DNA of 64,000 nt from Bacteroidota bacterium (GCA_023387985.1 JAEWHC010000009.1:620001-684000); one strand, 5' to 3'; counted from the first letter of the stretch, positions 36,391-45,079 are shown. Translations and numbers: made by a program. Notes: generated by a model from the sequence alone, not told the origin.

Positions 36391-37419
36391 ATGGTCCCTA
36401 AAGAAGTTACCATTTATGATCTTGCCCGTGAATTGAATATGTCACCGGCAACGATCAGTCGCGGCCTCAACAACAGTAAAAATCTCAACAAGACTACTGT
36501 CAAAAAGATCAATGAAAAAGCCGAAGAAATGGGTTACCGGCACAACAAATTTGCCAGCAATCTTCGAAAACGGAACTCACACAGCATTGGGGTGCTGCTG
36601 CATGAACTCAATTCCAATTTCATTACTTCGGTTTTATCGGGTATTGAAAAAGTGAGCACAGAAGCAGGTTATGATCTCATTATTGCCCACAGTTCGGAAA
36701 GTTTTGAAAAGGAAAAAGCCAATGCCAATAACCTCTTTCACAACCGGGTGGATGGGCTGATTGCTTCTCTTTCTTTTGATACCAAAGGTTTGGAACATTT
36801 TCAGCCTTTTTTTGAAAAGAAAATACCGGTGATGTTTTTCGACCGTGTTGAAGAAGAATCTGATGTGCCCAAGGTAATTATAGACAACCGGAAAAGCGGA
36901 TACCAGGCCACCAAACATTTGATCGAACAGGGATGCAAACGCATTGTGCTCGTAACGGCCAACCTCAATCGCAACGTATACCAGCAACGCTTCAACGGCT
37001 ATAAAGACGCGTTGGATGAAGCGGGACTTGCATTTGATGAAAAACTGGTTATGGTAAAAGACCTGAGTGAAAAATGTGGCCGCGATGCCGCACATGAAAT
37101 TATGGCGATGAAAAAAAGACCGGATGCCGCTTTCATTACCAATGATTTTTCGGCGGCGGTATGCATGCAAACCTTGAAAGAGTACGGGCTGAAGATCCCG
37201 AAAGACTTCGCTATTGTGGGTTTCAATAACGATGTGATCGGCAAGCTAATCGACCCGCAATTGACCACCATCAATTATCCGGGAAGTGATATGGGCGAGA
37301 TCGCGACACGGCACCTGATCTCGCACCTTAAAGGAGGGAACGATATTACACTTACAAGTACCATTATTATAAAATCCGAATTGATTATTCGCAAATCATC
37401 CTTGTTCCGGCAGGATTAA
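36391..37419 (+). CDS. LacI-family transcriptional regulator of the glycan/xylose genes
   Basis: 342 residues, the usual LacI length. N-terminal helix-turn-helix with VTIYDLARELNMSPATISRGLNN (residues about 6-28) and a hinge helix near KFASNLRKRN (about 53-62). The periplasmic-binding-protein-like effector domain starts with SIGVLLHELNSNFITSVLSGIE and includes RVDGLIAS, VMFFDR, FITNDFSAAVCMQTLKE, IVGFNND and LTTINYP. The probable operator lies 57 bp upstream and again before susC. The inducer is likely a xylo-, manno- or uronosyl sugar but cannot be named. Two enzymes for xylan side chains follow on the same strand, with a 34-bp gap to the SDR gene. Confidence 0.95.
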   Translation: MVPKEVTIYDLARELNMSPATISRGLNNSKNLNKTTVKKINEKAEEMGYRHNKFASNLRKRNSHSIGVLLHELNSNFITSVLSGIEKVSTEAGYDLIIAHSSESFEKEKANANNLFHNRVDGLIASLSFDTKGLEHFQPFFEKKIPVMFFDRVEEESDVPKVIIDNRKSGYQATKHLIEQGCKRIVLVTANLNRNVYQQRFNGYKDALDEAGLAFDEKLVMVKDLSEKCGRDAAHEIMAMKKRPDAAFITNDFSAAVCMQTLKEYGLKIPKDFAIVGFNNDVIGKLIDPQLTTINYPGSDMGEIATRHLISHLKGGNDITLTSTIIIKSELIIRKSSLFRQD

Positions 37420-37453
37420 GGTCATGACTATTGATGTGCATTAAATTTTCTGA

Positions 37454-38203
37454 ATGGATAACAAAATCAAACGCATTGCTGTGGTAACCGGAGGAGGCTC
37501 TGGGCTCGGCCTCGCCATAGCTAAAAAATTTACAGCTGAAGGATTGACCACCATCATCATTGGCCGAAATGAAGACAAACTGAAAGATGCCATAACCCAA
37601 ATGGAAAGCGGGTGCTATTATAAAGTGGCGGACCTGGGTATGCTCGACACCATTCCTGCATTGGTCCGGGAAATTGTTGATGAATTCGGGCCGATTGATA
37701 TCCTGGTGAATAACGCCGGCATCAACATGAAAAAAGAATTTTCGGAGGTGAGTGATGACGATTTCCGGCAGGTCATGAATACCAATGTGCATGCCGTTTT
37801 CACGTTGAGCCGGGAAGTGGTCAAATTCATGTTGCCCCGAAAAGCCGGTGCCATCATCAACATCAGCAGCATGGCAGCGCAGTATGGATTGCCCAAAGTA
37901 ATCGCTTACAGCGCAAGCAAGTCCGCAATTGATGGGATGACCCGGGCCATGGCTGTAGAGCTTTCACCTCTGGGCATACGCGTAAATGCTATTGCGCCGG
38001 GTTTTATTTACAGTGCAATGACGGCAAAGGCGTTGAACAGTGATCCTGACCGGAAAGACCGCGTTTTCAAAAGAACGCCCATGGGCAGGATGGGCGATCC
38101 CGAAGATATTGCCGAAGCTGCATGGTACCTGGCCGGCGAAGGCGCGAAATTTGTGACCGGTGTGATTTTAAAAGTAGATGGCGGAAACAGTATCGGATTT
38201 TGA
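37454..38203 (+). CDS. SDR-family oxidoreductase, candidate fructuronate reductase
   Basis: 249 residues, classical short-chain dehydrogenase. NAD(P)-binding TGGGSGLG (residues 12-19), LVNNAGIN near residue 86, catalytic Ser139, Tyr152 and Lys156 (AYSASK), and a C-terminal GDPEDIAEAAWYLAG...VDGG. It resembles gluconate 5-dehydrogenase-type SDRs. Because uxuA and a GH115 alpha-glucuronidase are in the same regulon and no classical uxuB is present, reduction of D-fructuronate to D-mannonate is a reasonable guess, but other polyol or ketose substrates are possible. It is 34 bp after lacI and 11 bp before GH115. Confidence 0.9.
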   Translation: MDNKIKRIAVVTGGGSGLGLAIAKKFTAEGLTTIIIGRNEDKLKDAITQMESGCYYKVADLGMLDTIPALVREIVDEFGPIDILVNNAGINMKKEFSEVSDDDFRQVMNTNVHAVFTLSREVVKFMLPRKAGAIINISSMAAQYGLPKVIAYSASKSAIDGMTRAMAVELSPLGIRVNAIAPGFIYSAMTAKALNSDPDRKDRVFKRTPMGRMGDPEDIAEAAWYLAGEGAKFVTGVILKVDGGNSIGF

Positions 38204-38214
38204 AAATATCTTCT

Positions 38215-40755
38215 ATGCGGTTTTACTTGTTCATGATACTAATAGGTTCTGTATTCATTTCCGCGGCCTTAACCGCGCAAGTCGTCAGCAGCCCAAATAC
38301 CCAAACCTACAGCCTGAGAGGCGCAAGCATTGTTTTTGATAAAAAAGAAGAACTGCCTGTAAAAATAGCGGCACAGTTATTCCAGGAAGATATACAACGC
38401 GTTACCGGGAAATTGCCGGAGATGAACAGGGATAACGCTCCTGTATTGGTGATAGCAGGTACTATTGAAAATTCAACGTATTTGGATCAGCTGGAAAGAT
38501 CAGGGAAAGCCGATTTTTCTGCGCTCAAAGGAAAATGGGAAGCCTATGTTATCCAAACAGTAAAAACACCCTGGAAGGATGTAAAAGAGGCGCTGGTAAT
38601 AGCCGGTTCCGATAAAAGGGGGGTGGCATACGGGCTAATGGACTTGTCCCGGCAAATGGGTGTTTCTCCCTGGTATTGGTGGGCGGATGTGCCGGTGGAA
38701 AAAAGGACAGAAATCTGGGTTGACCGCAGCCTGACATTGAACGAAAGTCCCGGTGTACAATACCGTGGAATATTTTTGAACGACGAAGCCCCGGCATTGT
38801 CTGGCTGGGCACATGAAAAATTTGGCGGGTTCAACCATAAGTTCTACCGGCATGTATTCGAGCTGATGCTGCGGTTGAAATCCAATTACATCTGGCCGGC
38901 CATGTGGGGCAATGCCTTTTATGATGATGACCCGGCAAATATCCTTACTGCGGACAGCTTCGGTATCGTTACCGGCACCTCTCACCACGAGCCATTGATG
39001 CGGGCGCATGATGAATGGCGGCGTTATGGGAATAACGGTGCATGGAATTATGAAACAAACAAAAAAGCTCTCCGGGAATTCTGGACCCTTGGCCTGGAGC
39101 GTGCGTGGAATGAAAAAATCGTGAGCATCGGCATGCGTGGCGACGGCGACGAGCCCATGACAGAGGAAACAGCCACTGCGCTGCTGGAACACATTGTTGC
39201 CGATCAGCGGCGCATCATTCGCAATGTTACCGGGAAGCCGGCACATCAAACACCGCAACTCTGGGCACTATATAAAGAAGTACAAGATTATTATGACAAA
39301 GGCATGCGCGTACCCGATGATGTTACGCTCCTGCTTTGCGATGACAACTGGGGAAACATCCGGCGCCTGCCCGACCCTGCGGAACCGCCCAGGAAAGGGG
39401 GTTACGGAATTTATTATCATTTTGATTATGTTGGCGGCCCAAGAAATTATAAATGGATCAATACCAATCCACTCCCGCGAATATGGGAGCAGATGCACCT
39501 CGCCTGGCAACACCAGGTTAAAAAAATATGGATTGTAAATGTGGGCGACCTGAAGCCCATGGAACTGCCTATTTCATTTTTTCTCGATTATGCCTGGAAT
39601 CCTGAAAAAATAACCGAAAAACATATCCAGTCCTATACCAATAACTGGGCCGGAGAACAGTTTCCAAAGCAATTTGCAGAGCGTACAGGCAGGCTACTGG
39701 CCGCTTATGCGAAATTCAACAGCCGCCGCAAGCCGGAATTGCTCGACGGCAATACCTATGCGTTTAGTTACAATGAATGGAAACGCGTGACCGCTGAATA
39801 TGAAAAGCTTTATCACCAGGCGAAGGCCATTGACCGGCAATTGCCCCCTCAATACCGGGATGCTTTTTTTCAATTGGTGCTGCATCCCATCCAGGCTTCT
39901 TCCAACCTGTACAACCTATATTATTATGCAGCAAAAAATCATGTGGCCTCCCGTCATAAAAGCGGTCGGACAAATTACTATGCAGCGATGGCCAGGAATT
40001 ATTATGCACAGGATTCGCTGATTACCATGGACTATCATACCCGGCAAAATGGCAAATGGAACCATATGATGAGCCAGACACATATTGGCTATACCTATTG
40101 GCAACAGCCTGAAGTTCAAGTGATGCCTCAATTATTTGAACTGCAGGAAGGAGAGGAGTTGGACATTGGCATCGAAGGCAAGGAAGAATGGTTTGAACCT
40201 CCGGCACGAAAGGCAGGCCAGAAAAAATTTACGGAAATGGACGGCGTGGTTTCTATGCATGCGGGACGTTTTGCCGGGAAAGTGGATATTGACAGCGTGG
40301 GGTTCAGGGTAATCCCTGACCTGGGAAGAACGGGTAGCGCCATTACAAGTTTTCCGGTAACTGCCAGGGTGAAGAATCCGGAAAATGCACCACATGTGGT
40401 GTTCGAATTTGAAAACAAAACTGAAGCCCCCTTTGAAGCTATTTTTTATTTTTCACCAACACTCAATTTTTACAATGAGCCGGAAGGTCTGCGTTTCGCG
40501 GTAGGTGTGGACAATAAGCCTCTTCAAATTCGCAGCATGCAAAATGATGCGGATACAAAGCGCTGGGAAGACTGGGTTGCAGAAAATATCATCCGTGTTC
40601 CGGTGAAAATGGAAGCCTTGAATGCCGGATCACACCGGTTGAAATACGCGATGATCAGTAATGGTGTGGTTCTTCAGAAAATCGTTCTTGATTTTGGAGG
40701 TATGAAAAAAAGTTACCTGGGTCCACCCGAAACATTTAAAACAATGGAAAAATAA
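38215..40755 (+). CDS. GH115 xylan alpha-(4-O-methyl)glucuronidase
   Basis: 846 residues from ATG 38215; the frame is open upstream to 38122 but that overlaps the SDR gene, and the chosen start gives a clean signal peptide (ISAALTAQ). GH115 features: an N-terminal alpha/beta domain with an APVLVIAGTIENS strand and VIAGSDKRGVAYGLMDLS, a SPWYWWADVPVEKR block, VQYRGIFLNDEAPALSGWA, LKSNYIWPAMWGNAFYDDDP, SHHEPLMRAHDEW, and GGYGIYYHFDYVGGPRNYKW; a C-terminal beta-sandwich follows. These enzymes remove MeGlcA from internal and terminal xylose units of glucuronoxylan. The released uronate may be fed to the UxuA route. The following GH43 starts 7 bp downstream. Confidence 0.94.
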   Translation: MRFYLFMILIGSVFISAALTAQVVSSPNTQTYSLRGASIVFDKKEELPVKIAAQLFQEDIQRVTGKLPEMNRDNAPVLVIAGTIENSTYLDQLERSGKADFSALKGKWEAYVIQTVKTPWKDVKEALVIAGSDKRGVAYGLMDLSRQMGVSPWYWWADVPVEKRTEIWVDRSLTLNESPGVQYRGIFLNDEAPALSGWAHEKFGGFNHKFYRHVFELMLRLKSNYIWPAMWGNAFYDDDPANILTADSFGIVTGTSHHEPLMRAHDEWRRYGNNGAWNYETNKKALREFWTLGLERAWNEKIVSIGMRGDGDEPMTEETATALLEHIVADQRRIIRNVTGKPAHQTPQLWALYKEVQDYYDKGMRVPDDVTLLLCDDNWGNIRRLPDPAEPPRKGGYGIYYHFDYVGGPRNYKWINTNPLPRIWEQMHLAWQHQVKKIWIVNVGDLKPMELPISFFLDYAWNPEKITEKHIQSYTNNWAGEQFPKQFAERTGRLLAAYAKFNSRRKPELLDGNTYAFSYNEWKRVTAEYEKLYHQAKAIDRQLPPQYRDAFFQLVLHPIQASSNLYNLYYYAAKNHVASRHKSGRTNYYAAMARNYYAQDSLITMDYHTRQNGKWNHMMSQTHIGYTYWQQPEVQVMPQLFELQEGEELDIGIEGKEEWFEPPARKAGQKKFTEMDGVVSMHAGRFAGKVDIDSVGFRVIPDLGRTGSAITSFPVTARVKNPENAPHVVFEFENKTEAPFEAIFYFSPTLNFYNEPEGLRFAVGVDNKPLQIRSMQNDADTKRWEDWVAENIIRVPVKMEALNAGSHRLKYAMISNGVVLQKIVLDFGGMKKSYLGPPETFKTMEK

Positions 40756-40762
40756 AGTCACT

Positions 40763-41836
40763 ATGAAAAATCGCTTTTGTTTGCTTTTTGCCATCATTGC
40801 TCTCGCAGCATGTCAAGCCCCTGAAACCCATGCTGATGTAAAAACAACAGACAGCACGGCAGCCCGTTATCTTTCTCAGCCTTTGGTGAGCCATATGTAT
40901 ACGGCGGATCCGTCGGCGCATGTTTTTGAAGGTCGGATCTATATTTATCCGTCTCACGATACAGCCACCGGTGTGCCTGAAGATGATTTCGGCAGCCATT
41001 TTGATATGCGGGATTATCATGTGTTTTCCATGGATTCCGTAGGCGGCATAGTAACGGACCACGGTGTTGTGCTAAGCCTTGACGAAATTCCCTGGGCCGG
41101 AAGGCAGTTGTGGGCTCCCGATGCGGCTTTTGCCAACAATACCTATTATCTGTATTTTCCCGCCAAGGACAAGCAGGACATTTTCCGGATAGGCGTGGCG
41201 ACCAGCGATAAGCCCTTTGGCCCGTTTAAGCCAGAACCTGCTTTTATTGCAGGCACTTACAGTATGGACCCCGCAGTTTTCAACGACACAGATGGCAGTT
41301 TTTATATGTACCTCGGCGGAATATGGGGAGGACAGTTGCAACGGTGGAAAGGTGACAACACTTACGACAGTTCCCTTGGCAATAAAAAACCTGAAGAAAA
41401 CGCGGTGTTGCCGAGGATGGCCAGGATGAACGCAGACATGAAAAGCCTGGCGGAACCTATGCGGGAGATCCGGTTGCTTGACAGTGCGGGCAACCTGTTT
41501 AAAGAAGGGGAGAACGACAAGCGGTTTTTTGAAGCGCCCTGGGTTTTTAAGCGCGGCGGAAAATATTATTTCACTTATTCAACCGGCGATACCCATTTCA
41601 TAGCTTATGCCACCGGCGACAGTCCTTACGGGCCTTTCACCTACCGTGGCCGTATTCTTGAACCGGTAGAAGGCTGGACCAATCACCATTCCATAGTTGA
41701 GTACAACGGTAAATGGTATGTATTTTATCATGATGTTCAGTTAAGTGGTCAAACGCCGTTGCGGAATATCAAAGTTGCCGAAATGCATTTCAATGAGGAC
41801 GGAAGCATTCAAACGTTGAATCCCCTGAAAAATTAA
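40763..41836 (+). CDS. GH43 glycosidase (beta-xylosidase/arabinofuranosidase type), lipoprotein
   Basis: 357 residues with lipobox LAAC (Cys about residue 17). GH43 propeller residues: Asp in YTADPSAHVF (base, about 49), Asp in SMDPAVFND (about 169), Glu in RFFEAPWVFK (acid, about 258). It lacks the extra C-terminal domain of the other GH43 at 26841 and belongs to a different subfamily, of the kind seen in arabinoxylan-degrading loci. As a surface or periplasmic lipoprotein it may trim arabinose or xylose from xylan. It ends the lacI-SDR-GH115-GH43 operon. Confidence 0.9.
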   Translation: MKNRFCLLFAIIALAACQAPETHADVKTTDSTAARYLSQPLVSHMYTADPSAHVFEGRIYIYPSHDTATGVPEDDFGSHFDMRDYHVFSMDSVGGIVTDHGVVLSLDEIPWAGRQLWAPDAAFANNTYYLYFPAKDKQDIFRIGVATSDKPFGPFKPEPAFIAGTYSMDPAVFNDTDGSFYMYLGGIWGGQLQRWKGDNTYDSSLGNKKPEENAVLPRMARMNADMKSLAEPMREIRLLDSAGNLFKEGENDKRFFEAPWVFKRGGKYYFTYSTGDTHFIAYATGDSPYGPFTYRGRILEPVEGWTNHHSIVEYNGKWYVFYHDVQLSGQTPLRNIKVAEMHFNEDGSIQTLNPLKN

Positions 41837-41862
41837 ATTCGCATTTGCCGGACATTTGAGGT

Positions 41863-42384
41863 ATGGAACGGAACAAGCTTATTTTCAGAACTGCTACAAG
41901 TGCTGATGTGGATGCGATTTGGTTGATTTTACAGGAGGCTATATCCCGTCGTAAAGCGGATGGCTCCACGCAATGGCAGGACGGCTACCCCAATTTGGAT
42001 ACCGTTATTGAAGATATTGCGCAGGGTTGGGGCTTTGTACTGGACAATGAAGGGCAGGTAGCTGTTTATTGCGCCTTGATCTTGAATAATGAGCCGGCAT
42101 ACGAGGCCATTGAAGGGAAATGGCTGAGCAATGAAGACTTTTTTGTGGTGCACCGCGTAGCGGTTGCTGCCAAGTTTACCGGAAAAGGATTCGCGACAGC
42201 CATATTCAGTCGGATCGAAGATTATGCGAAGGAGCATAAGGTATTCAGCATAAAAGTGGATACGAATTTTGACAATCCGGCCATGTTGAAGATTCTGGAA
42301 AACAATGGTTATGTTTATTGTGGACAGGTTTATTTCCGGGGCTCGGCGCGAAAAGCTTTTGAAAAACGATTGACCGGGCATTAG
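41863..42384 (+). CDS. GNAT-family N-acetyltransferase
   Basis: 173 residues. IFRTATSADVDAIWLILQEA at the start is the beta1-alpha1 unit of GNAT proteins; VVHRVAVAAKFTGKGFATAIF (about residues 104-124) is the acetyl-CoA-binding motif A with the Q/R-x-x-G-x-G/A pattern as KFTGKGFA; IKVDTNFDNPAMLKILENNGY is motif B. The substrate is unknown. It starts 26 bp after the GH43 stop and could be read-through from that operon, but no link to glycans is evident. Confidence 0.88.
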   Translation: MERNKLIFRTATSADVDAIWLILQEAISRRKADGSTQWQDGYPNLDTVIEDIAQGWGFVLDNEGQVAVYCALILNNEPAYEAIEGKWLSNEDFFVVHRVAVAAKFTGKGFATAIFSRIEDYAKEHKVFSIKVDTNFDNPAMLKILENNGYVYCGQVYFRGSARKAFEKRLTGH

Positions 42385-42761
42385 GATGGTAGCATTTATG
42401 GTATTCCTACCATTACGAACAGGACTTATATTATAAATCTTAATGCGTTGAACGGTTAATATTTATCATTTTCCATGTTTTTCTAATTATTCGTTCTTAG
42501 CTTTCTGTGCACTTTTAAAAACTTTCCCGAATAAGAGCGGGAAAGGTGATGGCTAAGATAATTTTGAACGATATCTGGAAGCATCTCCATATTCACTACA
42601 TAGGAAAAATAAGGGGCACATAGTCACAGAGTAATTATCCGTTAGTTGATAATAAATGAAAGGCTAGTTTATTGGATTTCAAGGGGCTTCAACCTTTCCA
42701 CGCGTTAATACCCGGTGTCTCGATGCCAGGGGCTTTCGCTAAAAATGAAATGGCAACCTCC
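42385..42761. other. 377-bp convergent intergenic region with two hairpins
   Basis: No gene was recognised. A 7-bp stem ATGGTAG/CTACCAT (42386-42413) directly follows the acetyltransferase stop but has no T-run. A second hairpin at 42522-42545 looks like a minus-strand terminator and has its own entry. The rest is AT-rich with no further structure seen. Confidence 0.5.
42517..42545 (-). terminator. Intrinsic terminator for the FAD/Rieske gene
   Basis: On the minus strand CTTTCCCG, an 8-nt loop and CGGGAAAG are followed by TTTTT. The hairpin lies about 217 bp downstream of the stop codon of the oxidoreductase, leaving a long 3' untranslated region. Confidence 0.55.
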
Positions 42762-44327
42762 TCATTCCTGCGTACTTAACGGCTTCAGGTTTTCTGTCGC
42801 AGGGCCATTGACCACTTCGCCCTCCTTTGTAAACCGTGATCCATGGCATGGACAATCAAAAGATTTTTCATCCGCATTCCATTGCACCACGCATCCGAGG
42901 TGCGGACATACGGCGCTGAAAGCATGCAAAAATCCTGATGAATCGCGGTACACCGCTATTTTCCCAAATCCTTTATTCAGGATGGCGCCTTCTTCTTTGC
43001 CCAGCTTATCTGCTTCCTTTATATCCCCAGCTTTCAGGTAATCGCCGTATTGCGCAACCATATTCGCGAACTCGGAGAAAAATGTTTTCGGCACACCTAG
43101 TGGTATCCGTTTAGGCGAATAAAGTTCCGACCATGGATTTTCTTTCCCATTGATGAGGTCAGTAACAAGGATGCCTCCAATGGTAGCATGGGTCATACCA
43201 TTTCCGGAATCGCCGGTAATGATGTACACATTTTCATTGCCCGGATTTTTTCCGATAAGAGCCAGGTGGTCCAAAGGTTCCATTACCTGTCCGGACCATT
43301 GGTAAACAACATTTTCAGCTTGCGGAAAATGGGTACGCGTCCAATCGATAAGGTTTTTGTAACGATCCTCTTCCGCGATGTCCTCCACATCAGCCTGGCC
43401 GGTTTTATGGTCTTCGCCACCAACAATCAACAGGTCATACAAGTCATCATATTCGGCAGTACGTACATAATGATAAGGATCGGTAACCCATTTACTGTCC
43501 AGGTTCCCGGTATCCCACCACAAGGCATTCGGCAGACTTCCCTTACGGATTCTTGCGGCAATTACATAAGTACGGTAAGCAAATTGTTTTGTATGGATTG
43601 CCACCAGGTTATTGACCGGCGAATTTGTCGCCACCACAATGTGATTGGCTTTCACCCTAAATCCATTGCATTCCGCACCTTCATCATCAATCGCTTTTGC
43701 GCGGGTTTGGTTGTAGATTTTTCCCCCCATCCGGATAATGGCCTGAGCAAGGCCATTCAGGTATTCAAGGATATGGAATTGTGCCTGCCCCGGAAATTCA
43801 AGTCCCGGACCGTCATAATCTGTCAGCCCCGGAATTTCTTCCACGCGGTTAACGGCAACGCCTGCTCTCTGCAAGGCTTCAAACTCCTCTTCCAGGTTTT
43901 CCTCATTGTCCGTGGGATGCAGAAAAAGGTAACCCTTAACCCGTTGAAAATGACAATTGATCTGTTCTTCCTGAACAATTTTTTCAATGGCGTTAATGGC
44001 CATGGTATGGCTCATAGCAGCCAGCCGGGTATTTACCTGGCCAAAAGTTTTTTCCAGTTCAGTAAAGCGATCATCCAATACATTGGTAAGGTGGGCGGTT
44101 GTACGGCCACTTTCGCCACTGCCGATCAGGCCATCGTCCACAACCACCACCTGCTTGCCCGATTTAAGCAAAAAATACGCACTTGACAGGCCGGCGATTC
44201 CGCCGCCGATCACAAGGATGTCGGTTTGAAGGTCTTGCTGCAGGGTTTCAAATTGGGGTCTTTGCAAGGAATTAATCCAGAAAGAACGGTTTTCTCCGGA
44301 GCTCAGGGCGTCAGGGGAATGGTGCAT
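42762..44327 (-). CDS. FAD-dependent oxidoreductase with C-terminal Rieske [2Fe-2S] domain
   Basis: 521 residues from ATG 44327 (the ATG at 44354 adds nine residues with no clear role). The N-terminal DAO-type FAD domain has ILVIGGGIAGLSSAYFLLKSG (about residues 37-57) with the GxGxxG motif, SGRTTAHLTNVLDDRF, and a C-terminal FAD motif near YIITGDSGNGMTHATIGG. The last ~90 residues form a Rieske domain with CPHLGCVVQW and CPCHGSRF, supplying two Cys and two His for a [2Fe-2S] cluster. Fusions of this kind are found in many soil bacteria and are often annotated as glycine/D-amino-acid oxidase-like. The substrate is unknown. Cytosolic, single-gene unit. Confidence 0.92.
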   Translation of the reverse strand: MHHSPDALSSGENRSFWINSLQRPQFETLQQDLQTDILVIGGGIAGLSSAYFLLKSGKQVVVVDDGLIGSGESGRTTAHLTNVLDDRFTELEKTFGQVNTRLAAMSHTMAINAIEKIVQEEQINCHFQRVKGYLFLHPTDNEENLEEEFEALQRAGVAVNRVEEIPGLTDYDGPGLEFPGQAQFHILEYLNGLAQAIIRMGGKIYNQTRAKAIDDEGAECNGFRVKANHIVVATNSPVNNLVAIHTKQFAYRTYVIAARIRKGSLPNALWWDTGNLDSKWVTDPYHYVRTAEYDDLYDLLIVGGEDHKTGQADVEDIAEEDRYKNLIDWTRTHFPQAENVVYQWSGQVMEPLDHLALIGKNPGNENVYIITGDSGNGMTHATIGGILVTDLINGKENPWSELYSPKRIPLGVPKTFFSEFANMVAQYGDYLKAGDIKEADKLGKEEGAILNKGFGKIAVYRDSSGFLHAFSAVCPHLGCVVQWNADEKSFDCPCHGSRFTKEGEVVNGPATENLKPLSTQE

Positions 44328-44468
44328 AATCGCTATTTTAAGAGTTTGCGGCAAAATCAGGCCGGCAAAAAATTAACTTGCAAATTTCATGCGCCGAATG
44401 GCCATAATTTTTGCAGTGCATTCATAAACAATTAATTGTGAGAGAAAAATTGTAGAAGCAAAAGTTTT

Positions 44469-44499
44469 TTTGCGCAGAAATGTCCTCAGCTTATATTTG
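44469..44499 (+). promoter_or_regulatory. tRNA-Phe promoter (Bacteroidota consensus)
   Basis: TTTG at 44469-44472, a 19-nt spacer and TATATTTG at 44492-44499 match the -33/-7 consensus exactly. Transcription should start near 44506, about 28 nt before the mature tRNA. Confidence 0.8.
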
Positions 44500-44533
44500 C
44501 AGCCCCGAAAAGGGAAATGCGTTTATAACATCA

Positions 44534-44606
44534 GGTGCGGTAGCTCAGTTGGTAGAGCAAAGGACTGAAAATCCTTGTGTCGCCGGTTCGATTCCGGCCC
44601 ACACCA
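44534..44606 (+). tRNA. tRNA-Phe (anticodon GAA)
   Basis: A 73-nt cloverleaf can be folded by hand: acceptor GGTGCGG with CCACACC, D-stem GCTC/GAGC, anticodon stem AAGGA/TCCTT with loop CTGAAAA (anticodon GAA at 44567-44569), variable GTGTC, T-stem GCCGG/CCGGC with TTCGATT, discriminator A at 44606. The CCA end is not encoded. The acceptor has one C-A mismatch at the fifth pair (44538 with 44601). A promoter lies upstream and a terminator directly downstream. Confidence 0.96.
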
Positions 44607-44607
44607 C

Positions 44608-44636
44608 AAAAGCGAAGTGAAGAGCTTCGCTTTTTT
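44608..44636 (+). terminator. Intrinsic terminator after tRNA-Phe
   Basis: AAAAGCGAAG, a 7-nt loop and CTTCGCTTTT with a T6 run make a strong terminator two bases after the tRNA. It ends six bases before the GIY-YIG start codon. Confidence 0.85.
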
Positions 44637-44641
44637 CGTTT

Positions 44642-44968
44642 ATGCCGCATTTTGTTTATATAATTCACTCACAATCGATAAATCGATTTTATGTGGGTGA
44701 AAGTGTTGATCCCAGGGAGCGCCTGGTGCAACATAATTCTGGATATTTCAAGGGTTCAAGCACATCGTTGACATCGGATTGGCAATTGAAAAAAGTTATT
44801 GAGCTGAAAGATATAGTTGATGCAAGAAAAATTGAGCGGTATATTAAATCCATGAAATCCAGACGGTTTATTGTTGCGTTGATAGAAGACGATAGTTTCT
44901 ATGCAGATTTCAAAACGATTGTATTAGCCAAGTTCTCAATAATTGACCTGGTTCACAATATCAAATGA
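44642..44968 (+). CDS. Small GIY-YIG nuclease-domain protein
   Basis: 108 residues. HFVYIIHSQSINRFYVGES at residues 3-21 is the GIY-YIG core (here VYI and YVG), followed by DPRERLVQHNSGYFKGSS with the conserved Arg and His, and ELKDIVDARKIERYIKSMK with the catalytic Glu. Such single-domain URI/YhbQ-like proteins are common and mostly uncharacterised; some similar genes sit next to tRNA genes. The ATG is 36 bp after tRNA-Phe and 6 bp after its terminator, so the gene has little room for its own promoter and may depend on read-through. Function unknown. Confidence 0.85.
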   Translation: MPHFVYIIHSQSINRFYVGESVDPRERLVQHNSGYFKGSSTSLTSDWQLKKVIELKDIVDARKIERYIKSMKSRRFIVALIEDDSFYADFKTIVLAKFSIIDLVHNIK

Positions 44969-45079
44969 CCGCACACCTGTGTAAAACTGTTCAAGCTTCA
45001 GTGTTCCTTTTATCAGCGTTTTCAACTTTCTAAATTCCGTTCCAAACCCGATCGTACAGGCCGTGGCGTTAAAGGCAAT

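Noticed and set aside
2625..41836. Type IX secretion C-terminal sorting domains on the glycosidases
   Set aside because: None of the enzymes ends in the conserved sorting-domain pattern; they carry lipoboxes or ordinary signal peptides.
43188..44186. 332-codon plus-strand open frame opposite the FAD/Rieske gene
   Set aside because: It is the mirror of a clearly conserved enzyme gene, has no recognisable domain, and its composition follows the antisense codons.
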